Source: Maratus speciosus
Taxonomy: Eukaryota > Arthropoda > Arachnida > Araneae > Salticidae
NCBI GenBank assembly: GCA_963932465.1
Contig: OZ010800.1
Location: 32,614,852 to 32,678,851 of the forward strand
DNA length: 64,000 bases
Direction of reading: 5' to 3'
Positions 12,641 to 22,479 of this stretch are shown piece by piece. How positions within the stretch are numbered: position 1 is the first letter of the stretch; each line of letters opens with the position of its first letter. The notes beneath the pieces are model-generated. The model did not search any database and had not been told where the DNA came from. It saw only the letters and a program-made list of their open reading frames with translations. A program made the position numbers and the translations under genes.

Positions 12641-12695
12641 TCGTAAGGTGTGCTGCTGTGCTTCTTGTCCTGGTCAACGTCTACGTCAATTTAAA

Positions 12696-12851
12696 ATGGC
12701 GGATCGCATAGAACAGCATAGAAGTAGTAATAGTTATTTCCTAGTTTTTTGGAACAGACAGGCCATTCTAGCCAAAGCAGAATATATCAAAAAAGCTGGG
12801 ACAAGTTCTACGGAAGGATTGAAGCGCATTTTCGACATTCAAAAGAGGTGA
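12696..12851 (+). CDS. Small hypothetical open frame in the 7.46-kb element
   Basis: 51 codons from ATG at 12696 (MADRIEQHRSSNSYFLVFWN) to TGA at 12849; the frame is open back to 12594. The sequence is more GC-rich and less repetitive than its surroundings and has a basic C-terminal part (KKAGTSSTEGLKRIFDIQKR). The frames just downstream hold similar-looking coding text (EFYLHRPKQRN), so it may be the first exon or a frameshifted relic of a longer protein. I do not recognise it. The position just inside the left terminal region suggests an element-encoded protein, but chance cannot be excluded. Confidence 0.35.
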   Translation: MADRIEQHRSSNSYFLVFWNRQAILAKAEYIKKAGTSSTEGLKRIFDIQKR

Positions 12852-15800
12852 ATTTTATCTGCATCGCCCCAAGCAGCGAAATTGAGCATCCTTGTAAATA
12901 GGATTGTCGAGTAGAAGCGAAACTTCAAAAATCGCGTTTTTGTGCACAACACTGGAGAGTTCGTTGAGCATGTGATTCAAATGCTGGCATGTCTGATTTT
13001 ATGCTATGCTTGGTAATTTTATGTGGTTATATCCTAATTAATCGTATTTAAGTTCGTTATTTTTGTATATATTTTTGATCCGTAGAGACTTATTCTCTTT
13101 TAAGAATCAAATTTGTGTAGGTATTTTTGTCATCTAAAATTAAAGTTGGGTGAAATTTGAAAAATATCTTTATGCAATTTTCATTTACCTTTTTTAATGT
13201 AAATTTTCATTATATGTAGCATATTTTTCATTTTGTTTAATTAGTGCTACTGCTTTAAACGTATTTTTAGTCTAATAAACACAGAATGACATGTGTTTAT
13301 TATTTGTTTACATTATTATCCATTTGATGTTCACAGTTTTAAAATATTTCTGTTTATATTTCATGTATTTAAAAAGTCGTCAATAATTTCGATTGTTTAA
13401 AAGTAACATTTATATAGTATTTGAAATATAATTTATTAAAAGTTAATAATTCATTTATATTTTTATGCTTTTTGTTATATATCCACTTATTTTAATACTT
13501 TGGTGCTTTATAAAATTTCATTTATTAATGCTATTCAACGGCAGATGTTTTCGCATGTGCAATCTTAATTTATTACATTTTGGTTGTATATGTGTGAATT
13601 TTAAAATATTATTAAACACATTTAATGTTTTTCATTTCTGTGAAATTTAAAATGAAATTATTTTGATTAAATCATGAAATATTTGACATTTTCAATGCAA
13701 ATAATAATAGGCACGAGAGATTTTGAAAATGTATATTTATATTTAAAAAGAAAGATTTTGAAAAAAAAAAGTGTTACTTAATTTAAATAAAAATTAAATT
13801 ATGGAACGTCAAATAAAATATAATGTAAGATGCAAATGATTTTGAAAAACAATTCTCCTTCTGTGTAAATGAAAAACAAAACTAAGCAACATGTAAATCA
13901 TTGTAAAATATTTCAGAATAAAATTACAAAAAATGTCCTTTTCTGATTTTGCCCAGGAATTATATAAACTCTTAATTTGTTTTATATATTTCTTAAACAG
14001 AGAATAATCTTTACAAAATTCAATTATGCAAAAATTCTTAATTTAATATTTCGATGGGTTTAATAAAGATAAAACGACTGAGCATAGATTATGTCAGACT
14101 TATTATCATTTTAAGGGAAATAGAAAATGATGATAATAATAAAATAAAAAAAGAAAAGAAAAAGAAAAATCACAAACATTTCATGCGTTTAAGTGGGTAC
14201 AGCATAAATTTTTAACTAAGTAATTTAATATGTATATTTATTTTCTGTATAAATTAACAATTTAAACGTTTTTAATTTATTAATAATTAAACATTAAATA
14301 ACGAACAAACTTTCATTATTCAATTTAAATGTTTAAATATGTATGTATGTATTATTTTATATTTTCCTGAAAGATATTTTATTTTTGAAAATTGGTTTTA
14401 AAGGGAGGGGAAATAAAATGAAAAAGTCAAATTTCTTCAGAAATAGGGAAAAAAATCTAAAAACTGGTGCACTTAAATCTTACTTATTCTATAATAAAAT
14501 ATATTTTATTTAGCACATATTTGAATAGATATGTGTTAAATTTAGATTTAGAAATGTAGATTTTTGAAAGAGTCATATTTGAAAATAATTAAAAAAAGAA
14601 AAAAAAAACATGAAAAATCAGTAAATTGAATTACAGTTTTCAAACGAAATGCACTGTAATTAAATTTTCTGTCCTATTTGACAGTATAAAAGTGATAAAT
14701 TTTGTAATGATTAGAAGTAATTAAATTTGAGGAAAAGGTAAAATGGAAGGTTTAAATTGTTGACATTGTGTATATGTGTCAGCGTTGCACATGTGCATGT
14801 TTTTGCTTCTCTATATTATAATTCACATTGTAAGGCGTCCGGGGTTGTACCCATCTGTCTTACCAGTCTCCGGTAAGCTGGCGCCACGTTAGGCTTAATT
14901 ACGATTTGAGATGTGTAAGAGAAAACTTATCTGCATAAATACAAATCTTTTCTACCTGAAATCCCTTCTGTTCAACATAATTTTCTTTAAAAGATTCAAA
15001 ACTGATAACCGTTCAATGATTTGCGCAGTTGAAAAATAATTTCAAAAATCGAGTTAAAAACATCCATTATCGCAAAATGTAAACAAGCGATAGCGAGTCA
15101 TTCACTTGATTCATTAAATTGAAAAATAAACCATTGAGCTATGGCGCAAATCAAATACGGTGTTCATCTTTCGGCCATGAAGCTTCCCACTCCGGATAAA
15201 CAGCGCATGTGCTAAGACCGATATCCAATGGGAGTTCCGTATTATTCCTGTCTGTATACATATATCGTCACGCGACGCGTATTCATTGATCTCAGCATTA
15301 CTGAGATTTTGCTGTCTTCTGGGTATAGTTTTTTTGGATTACACATTATTAGGTATTTTGTTAATTTATTGTTTGTTTTTTAAATCTGATTTGTTGGGAT
15401 TCCATTTTTAACTTTTCTTTTGATTTACTTATATTTAATGTGTTCTTTGTATTTTCCGCCTATTTAACCTAACAAGTGGAAACTTTACCCTATTGTTATG
15501 TAGATATTACGAACCGTTAAATTTCTCTTGAAATATCTCTTAATGTTTTAATATCCAGCATCAGTAATTAAACTTTAAATTTAAAATAACTTTAAAATTT
15601 CTTTTAAAAGAATTATATGTTAAATTAAACATGAACAACTTAATACTTGGAAAGGCTGAAACAAATATAAATTTTTAAAGCAGATATCAGACAATGAATG
15701 TTTAATCACAATGTTTTAACTAAAATAACTTTAAATATTAACAAATTTAAACAAAATGAAGTTTTTAATTCTTTTTAAGATGATTGATTTTTCGCGAAAA

Positions 15801-16255
15801 AGGATAAAAAACTTAAAACTATTTAGTTAGAAAAGACTACAATGTTTCTGTTGACAAATAAATGGATTTTTCAATGCTTACATTAAAGTAAATTTAAAAT
15901 TCAATGTTAGAGTTACAAATTAATTAAATTGTTTATTGTGGCATCCCCATAACTCAAAAAATATTTGAAAATAAGTTATCATCGTTTTTCCAATTTTTGT
16001 TGACAGACAATTGCGATTTGTGTTAAAAACCACCAAAATAACATTCTCTGTGCCCTATCATATGATACATACCAATAGATTTCTAAACAATTTCCACTTG
16101 AAAATCTGAAGACTATTAAGATTACTAAATCAAAAGAAAAGTTCATGATTAATTCCCAATAACTCAGAGTGAATAAATTTCAGAACACATAATATGTGTA
16201 ATCCTATTTTAAAAAGCTTTTTCCAAAAAGGTAGAAATTAATTCACATAACACTG
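12852..16255. other. Long non-coding interior of the 7.46-kb element
   Basis: Very AT-rich, with no open frame above about 61 codons. Two islands of higher GC stand out: 14815-14905, containing the perfect hairpin CTTACC-agtctcc-GGTAAG, and 15060-15320, containing a TATATC block and the hairpin ATCTCAG-catta-CTGAGAT at 15289-15307. These could be promoter or structured-RNA regions but nothing firm supports that. Confidence 0.4.
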
Positions 16256-16499
16256 ACAATAAAATTATCAGTGTTTCGGTTGGTGGGAAAACATTTAATG
16301 TATTTTATCAACGCTGTCCAACGTGGCATGATTTTTTTTTCTTTTTTTTTTTTTTTTGGTGGGGGGGGGGAGGGTGAGGAGAGCACAATTTTGTGGAGGG
16401 CAAAATTTGCAATCCCATGCAGTATTTCATGGATCTTCCCCAAAATAGAAAAGTGCTGCATAATAAAAAATGCTGTGTGTTCCGCCTCATTAAATTTTT

Positions 16500-17150
16500 C
16501 TACAGACATATGACTCTTACCGATTTTTTCCCCCCTGAGAAAGGGATTTTTATTCTTTTGCGCGATTTTGCAAAATTTTCTGAATTTCTTTGATGGTAGA
16601 AAAATATTGTGAATTTTGCCAGTGAGTCACAAATTGAAATGACAAGTTTTCCCAATCAACCAGAATGACCAATCGACAGATTTTGCGTTTTTTTTCAACG
16701 ACTGTTTGAGGAATTTCCGACAGTTTACATATGAACTTCACAATATTTTAAAGCAACCGATTAAAGGATTTTGAGTTTTTTCCGATGATCAACTGGTAAT
16801 CTTCACGATTTTTTCTGAAGAATGTTGCAACTTTTCCCCATAATTGATGAATTTTGCAGTAATTTTCTTTTTACTCTACCGATTGGGTAATTTTTGTGGG
16901 TTTTTTTTTTTTTTTTTTTTTTTTAAGTGACAAATTTCATTTTTCCCTCACAACCAAATGTTGATTTTTCTTTTTCCTCTGCGATTGATTGATGAATTTT
17001 GTGGTTTTTTAAGCGATAGATTGACAAATTTTGCGATTTTTATTTTTATTTATTTATTTTTTTTTTTTTGGCATGACCAACTGAAGAATTACTGTAACCG
17101 ATTGGTGAATTTTTGGATTTTTTTCCCTTCACTAGAGCGATTTAGAAATT
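16500..17150 (+). repeat. Degenerate ~50-70-bp minisatellite
   Basis: Irregular repeats of a core close to ACCGATTGGTGAATTTTGCGATTTTTT: examples at 16519 (ACCGATTTTTTCCC), 16669 (AATCGACAGATTTTGCG), 16876 (ACCGATTGGGTAATTTTTG), 16982 (CGATTGATTGATGAATTTTG), 17010 (GCGATAGATTGACAAATTTT) and 17077 (ACCGATTGGTGAATTTTTGG). Copies are strongly diverged, with length variation mostly in the T runs. Small open frames across it on both strands are by-products. Confidence 0.6.
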
Positions 17151-17634
17151 TCTCTAGACAAAATTCTATAGACAAAATTCATGCATTTACAAGATTCCTG
17201 TTTGCTGAATATTCTGTTCCATTATTTTTTATTTTCTTTCATTCTATTAATACAGAACTATATAATACATAGAACCTGACTTGAACTTGCAAAATCCATT
17301 TTACTGACATGTTACTTTTCTGCGGAATTGTGCTTTTTTGGCACTGAATTTTATTATCCCGTGGATCTATGCAAATATGCATTAAAATTTGTTGATATTT
17401 TTATGGGGGGAGGGGGGAATAAGGGAAGAAATACAAGAAAAACGAGAGTACCAACTGTGCCAAATTAAGCGAATGTCTTCAAAGGATCGCGGGAAAAACG
17501 CAAATTTTTTTTGAGGATCGAAAAAAAAATTACGATAAACGTTAAAGGATCGTGAAAAAAAAGTGTGATTTTCTTTAAAGGATCACGGGAAAACATTTCA
17601 TTTCCAGATTAAGCTAAATAATGCTATAAAAAAT

Positions 17635-17759
17635 GATAAAATATCTTTATTAAGATTGACTATCGTTTCATCGCACAAACGGCGACATTTTCAAAATTTT
17701 GAAAATATCGCCGTTTGTGCGATGAAACGATCTTCAATCTTAATAAAGATATTTTATCA
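17635..17759. repeat. Near-perfect 125-bp palindrome
   Basis: Two ~60-bp arms with essentially no spacer, centred near 17697: GATAAAATATCTTTATTAAG ... CGTTTCATCGCACAAACGGC on the left and its reverse complement on the right, ending TATTTTATC. Only a few mismatches. A transcript would fold into a long hairpin. It may be a small foldback element. Confidence 0.9.
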
Positions 17760-17777
17760 GTTTTTTGTAATTTTACA

Positions 17778-18475
17778 AAAAAAGTATTGTAAATGCTAAT
17801 AGTGTGTTTATTAGAACATAAAAAAAAACAAACTTTCTCATCTAAACTCTTACTTGGCGGATGTCTTATACATCGCTGTTAGATGCAATAACATTTTGAA
17901 GAAAATTCTATGTTCTTACTGCTGATCCCCAGTTTCTGTGCGTACTTTTAATATTTATATGTTCAGTAAGTTAAAACTCAAAAAGTTGTGCACATGGTTA
18001 TTCAGCCATTAAAAGTTTTGCTAAATTTTTTTTTTTGGTACTTTTCGGTTAGTCGGGCGCCAGTGTTATATACTCATATATATATATTGTATATATATGT
18101 ATAAATGCATATATTTGTATATATGCATACATATATATGTTATATAAACTTAGTTGTATATATATGTACATATATATAACACTGGCGCCCGGCTAACCAA
18201 AAAGTACCTTTTTTTTTTTTTTTTGCAAAAAATACAACACTCTTACGAAGATTTAATACCAAACAAATCATCAAAAAATTTTAATACTTGCAGCAGAATT
18301 TGTTAATTATGGGGTTTTATTGCATGTTTCTTAAACTTTTGTTCTAAGAATTCTTAATTTTCTTATCTTACATTAGCCAGAAAGCCTGGTCTACCCAAAA
18401 GTATTGTTAATGCTAATAACGTGTTTATTAGAACATAAATAAGCCGAAATTTGCTCATCTAAGCGCTTCCATATT
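17778..18475. repeat. Direct repeat pair flanking a foldback
   Basis: Copy 1 at about 17778-17860 and copy 2 at about 18399-18475 share AAGTATTGT-AATGCTAATA and GTGTTTATTAGAACATAAA followed by GCTCATCTAA. They bracket the inverted repeat at 18037-18208. The arrangement could be a duplication or terminal direct repeats of an unrecognised element. Confidence 0.7.
18037..18208. mobile_element. 172-bp foldback with GGTACTTTT ends
   Basis: Arms GGTACTTTTCGGTTAGTCGG GCGCCAGTG... and the reverse complement ending at 18208 pair over about 37 bp; the middle is TA/ATATGT dinucleotide DNA that also pairs. Both flanks are T runs, consistent with duplication of a poly-T target. The same CCCGGCTAACxxAAAAGTACC end occurs at 44172-44193, so this is a dispersed family. 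Confidence 0.75.
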
Positions 18476-19439
18476 GACAGTTATCTTCCTCTTATTTTAA
18501 AATTTTTAAATGAAAAACAAAATTTTTACACACTGTCCTAGGACGGGCATTTACACTAGTTATAATATAAACAAAAATGTAATGTAGAAGAAAAATTAAA
18601 TATATAATAATCATATAAATTTTAAGGAAAATAAATAAACTTCGAATGAGTGAAAAGTTACATCTTTATTAATGCTAATTAAAAATTAATGCATTTTTAA
18701 GATTAACCCTTCAGAATTGGGATTTTGAACAGGACATGTTAATTTCACTGTTCAAAGGTCTCTAAAATTGTATTATTAAAATTTATAAAACCTAACGCAG
18801 TGAAAATATGAAAAATTCAATACGTACAACCATTGTACTTTTATTAACAATAGGAAGAAATACCATTTTTTTCACTAACTATTAAAATATTAAATTTCGA
18901 TTTTTTTCTTTTATCTCGTGAAAGGAAGGTGAAAATTTGACAATTGTACATGAAAATGATAGAAATACAAAATATATAAATCTGTCAAAATATAAGAAGA
19001 AATTAATATTAATGATAAAAATAATCAAAGAGAAAAAAGTATTTGAAATATGTTTACAGATCAGATATGCATGCTGTTACAAATATGTATGTTACAAGTT
19101 TAATATGGAGGATAAAAAAAAAATTATCAACTCGTGCTTCTATTTCGAATTCTATGCAAAAATTAACATTGTTTAAAAGAAACTCAATCTAAGTAAGGTT
19201 TAGTAAAAACATATTTTATTTCTTAGGTTTTAAATTAAAAGATAATAAACAGGGTACATATTTAAATCTACGAATTATATTTTTATTATGAATGTTTGTG
19301 AATAAACAAATTCTGAAGCAATTAACTAGAAAATATGGAGAACAAAAAAAAAAAAATAAAATAAAAAAAAATAAACAGTTGTATGAAGTAAATTATTTTG
19401 GTAAATAGTTGTAGGAACGAATTTATTTGTATATTATAG
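18476..19439. other. AT-rich interior of the 7.46-kb element
   Basis: No recognisable gene. The 79-codon frame at 18937-19176 is Lys/Ile/Tyr-rich as expected from AT-rich DNA and shows no domain. Confidence 0.5.
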
Positions 19440-19840
19440 TGAAAACCAAATTTTTGGTTGAACTAACCAAATTTTTTTAATAGCTTGATCTAGTTATCCT
19501 AACAAAATCCATTTGGTAAACGTAACTATTAACAAAAAAGATATGGTTTCAATAAACAAACTGCTATGGTTCTTGCAAACAAATTCATTTGGTTACGATA
19601 GCTTTTAAACAAATAGATTTGGTTAAAAAAATAAATTCATTTTGGTCCTTCTAGCCAAATCTATTTGGTTACGACAACTATTAACTAAATAGATTTGATC
19701 GGAAGTACCAAATCTATTTTAGTTACGGTAAGAAAATAAAACTAACAAAATAATTTGGTAAATCCAACCAAACGTTTAGCCGGGGAAATAGTATACAAAA
19801 AATTTGGTTGAAACAACTATTTTTTATTGTTTTAACAAAA
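19440..19840. repeat. Right subterminal palindromic AACCAAAT array
   Basis: About a dozen variants of a CCAAATxTATTTGGTTACGA palindromic core spaced by 20-45 bp, for example AACAAATTCATTTGGTTACG near 19578, GCCAAATCTATTTGGTTACG near 19651 and AAATAGATTTGGTT near 19611. The two-fold symmetry and regular recurrence near the terminus look like multiple binding sites for an element-encoded protein; that role is inference. Confidence 0.75.
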
Positions 19841-19856
19841 TCGTTCTTTCTGTGTA

Positions 19857-20745
19857 TAATGTCCCTCCTTTTATAAAGATAACGTTTATCATACAAAATA
19901 CGAGTTTTTTGCAAAAACTGTAGATCGAGTTATAAATGTTTTAATTTATCAGGACCTTATACTTATGATACACTAAAATATACGAAAAGTAAATAGAGCT
20001 CCCTCTCCTTCTGCTTTTTAAAACGATTATGATTATCATGCAAAATACGATTATCATGCGATAATTTGTGTGGGCTACGACAAGTTTGATATGTATTATA
20101 CGTTTTTGCGTTTTCGAGTCCTTATATTCGGGTTATACTAAAATTCAGGGCGTTCAGTTAAAAAATCTGATAATGTCCCTCCTTTTATATAGATTACGTT
20201 TACCGTACAAAATATCAGTTATTTGCGATAATTATAGATCGAGTTATAAATATTTTAATTTATCAGGACCTTATATTTATGATACACTAAAATATAGAAA
20301 AAGTCAAGAGAGCCCCCCACCCCTGCTTTTTAAAACTATTACGATTATCATACGAAATTTGTGTAGGCTGCTTCAAGTGTGATCTGTGTTTATAAGTGTT
20401 TGCGTTTTCGAGTCCTTATATTTGGGTTACACTAAAATTTAAGGGGTTCATTTAAAAATCCGATAATGTTTCTCCTTTTATAAAGATTACGTTTACCATA
20501 CAAAATATGAGATTTTTGCGATAATTATAGATCGAGTTATAAATGTTTTAATTTATCAGGACCTTATACTTAAAATACACTAAAATATAGAAAATGTCAA
20601 TTTACCCCTCCCCTGCTTTTTAAAATGATTACCATACGAAATTTGTGTGGGCTGTTACTAAAATTTAATGTCCTTCATTTAAAAATTCTACAATTTCCCC
20701 ATAAAATTATGTCACCTATTTCAAGTGCACAAAATTTCAGCTTGC
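19857..20745. repeat. ~300-bp satellite array, right part
   Basis: Continues the array broken at 12400. The landmark TTTTAATTTATCAGGACC recurs at about 19938, 20249 and 20543 (spacing 311 and 294). About three units are present, the last truncated. Confidence 0.9.
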
Positions 20746-20752
20746 TGGAGAA

Positions 20753-20860
20753 GGGATCTAAATGGCCAGGGACCGAATGGCCAGGGACCTAAATGGCCAT
20801 TGACCGAAACGACTTGGGACCGAAATGTCTCGGGACCGAAGTGTCGGGACCGAAATGTCG
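20753..20860 (+). repeat. GGGACCGAAATGTC minisatellite
   Basis: About seven irregular units of a 12-18-bp repeat built on GGGACCGAAATGxC (variants AGGGACCGAATGGCC, TTGACCGAAACGAC, TCGGGACCGAAGTG). It directly abuts the transposase tail at 20864, so it may mark a rearrangement breakpoint or an internal part of that element. Confidence 0.85.
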
Positions 20861-21342
20861 TATACCCGATGCAAAAGGTGGTCCCATGACAAGTGTGCAA
20901 AAGGAAATACTTTATGTTTTGTTTGCAAAATCTGTAACAATGATGATGAAAATGACTAAATAGTTTCTGTTTTTAATTAGCAATAAGCCCTATGTTTTCA
21001 GTTTAGCCCATAAAATGTTCTTTAATTATCTTTTTTTAAACAGTTTTTTAAGTTATAAATAAAACATTTCAATTTGAAGAAATATTTATTTCACTTACTC
21101 CTTGGTATCACTTATAATATGCGTAAACGTGCCCCACTTGATGGGTAAACTTTACGCAAAAGATTTGGACCTAAAAAAATATTTTTACGATTTAAAACGC
21201 AAATAGGGCAACATCTGAATACACAAATTTTGACTTTATTAACTGCTTTATAAAACCACGATGTCTAAAATTTCCTAAGTTAAATCATAAAAATTAGAAA
21301 ATTCATTGAAAGAAATCCGCGTAAATATGCCCCGGTCTACCC
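20861..21342 (+). mobile_element. 3' end of a pogo-like DNA transposon
   Basis: Carries the end of a transposase frame (20864-20959), an A/T-rich 3' region with an AATAAA near 21058, and a terminal motif that reads inward from the right as GGGTAGACCGGGGCATATTT followed by ACGCGG. A partial copy of that motif (CGTAAACGTGCCCC) lies inside at about 21122. The left half is missing; the fragment begins at the minisatellite. TA at 21343-21344 fits a pogo/Tigger target. Confidence 0.55.
20864..20959 (+). pseudogene. Transposase C-terminal zinc-finger tail
   Basis: 31 codons ending in TAA: TRCKRWSHDKCAKGNTLCFV CKICNNDDEND in two parts. The pattern C-x3-WxHxxCA-x7-FVCxxC is the second half of the PHD-like zinc finger found at the C-terminus of many pogo/jerky-type transposases, followed by an acidic tail. 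Everything upstream, including the DDE domain, has been lost and replaced by the minisatellite. Confidence 0.6.
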
Positions 21343-21344
21343 TA

Positions 21345-22144
21345 ATCTTTAAGTAATGCTAGTGTCTATTTATTTAGTTAATAGTTAGTTAAAAATCATT
21401 GCGAGATTTTTCTAACGATACCACTTTTGTCAAAAGCGAGTTTTTCCCTATTTGCCGGTACGGCTAGGATTCATTCAAGTAATCCGTATAATTTTCTTGA
21501 TCCTCATGGCCAGATCTTTTTAAAAATATCACACTTGACAAAATCGGGTCAATTTCTTTATTTTTCCTTCTGCATGACGTCACGGAAAAAATTTGTCCAT
21601 ATTTGATAAACGGTTGGATTCGGGAGGGTAGTTATTCATCTTCAGAGCAATAGTATATTTCCAATGAAAACATTCTAAACGAAATCCAGAAATATCACTT
21701 GAATATATTCACTAGTTAGTCTATCGCAAATTCTAAATAACTGAAATTTCCCCGTAAGAGTATTTAAGGTTTTCGCATGTTCCTAGTAAATTAAGTTTAA
21801 GTTAAGTTTTAAATAAACCGACCTATATATAGACTTAAACTATTGAAAGATTTTCAAGTGCAGAAGATGAATAATAACTTTCTGTGAAGTGTAATTTAAT
21901 AGTGAAATAACTTTTTATTACTTAATTTTAAAAGACTAAACCGAGTATATTTCCTTACACTATTAAATATATTCGTATTCAGATATTTTTAATGCCATAA
22001 ACAAGACGATTTGAGATGAAGTATAGCAACAATACTTCAGATTAATGTATGTATAAATATACAATGACAAGATACATTAATGACAACATTTTAAAATGAT
22101 TAGACGTATGCAAGGTGTTGTTTATGGTATTATTTTTATGACGG
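21345..22144. other. Unclassified stretch, no gene
   Basis: Moderately complex sequence without a sizeable open frame or clear repeat within this window. I see nothing that can be named. Confidence 0.4.
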
Positions 22145-22362
22145 CAATTATCTACACGTGGGATGTGGCCCGAAGGGGGGGGGATGTCCTCCGTCGGGGG
22201 TCATTCAAAGAGAAACTAACCCGTATTTACGCAAGGAAATCCAAGGTTCGAAGAAAACCACGGAAAACTACGAACGATTAAGCCGACGAACGCGATTGCG
22301 TTCGAACCCAGAACTTACTATCTACCAGCTTTGAGAGCAGAACTTCTCGGTCACTGGTGGTT
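22145..22362 (-). mobile_element. tRNA-derived SINE, minus strand
   Basis: Read on the minus strand, the 5' part has an A-box-like ACCGAGAAGTTCTGCTCTCA and a B box GGGTTCGAACGCAAT at about 22296-22310. It is followed by the body words GTAGTTTTCCGTGGTTTTCT and CGTAAATACGGGTTAG. The copy at 55168-55432 on the plus strand shares the same order of boxes and body, confirming a dispersed SINE family. The head is tRNA-like; the 61-codon frame at 22096-22281 is incidental. Confidence 0.85.
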
Positions 22363-22479
22363 ACATATTTAGTGAGGATTTTAGGTAGCTTTCATTACAA
22401 AAAACTACCTATTGCAGCCGTTCGGAGGAAAGCGATTTCAAAAAATTTTCGTACATTTTCATCGATCATGACCCCCAGA

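Larger units (their letters stand above)
12401..19856. mobile_element. 7.46-kb element with terminal inverted repeats inserted in the satellite
   Basis: The satellite unit is interrupted after AAAAAATCC (12400) and resumes with TAATGTCCCTCC (19857). Removing the insert restores a unit of about 291 bp, close to the array period. The insert ends are TGCACGGAAAGAAC and, read from the right, TACACAGAAAGAAC, followed inward on both sides by dense TTGGTT/AACCAAAT motifs. No clean TSD is visible; about one or two satellite bases appear lost. The interior is almost entirely non-coding, AT-rich and itself invaded (16.5-17.1 kb array, hairpins at 17635 and 18037). I do not recognise the superfamily. 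It could be a non-autonomous derivative of a large DNA transposon. Confidence 0.7.

Noticed and set aside
16243..16593. Overlapping frames on both strands near the T/G tract
   Set aside because: They pass through homopolymers and the degenerate minisatellite and show no conserved content.
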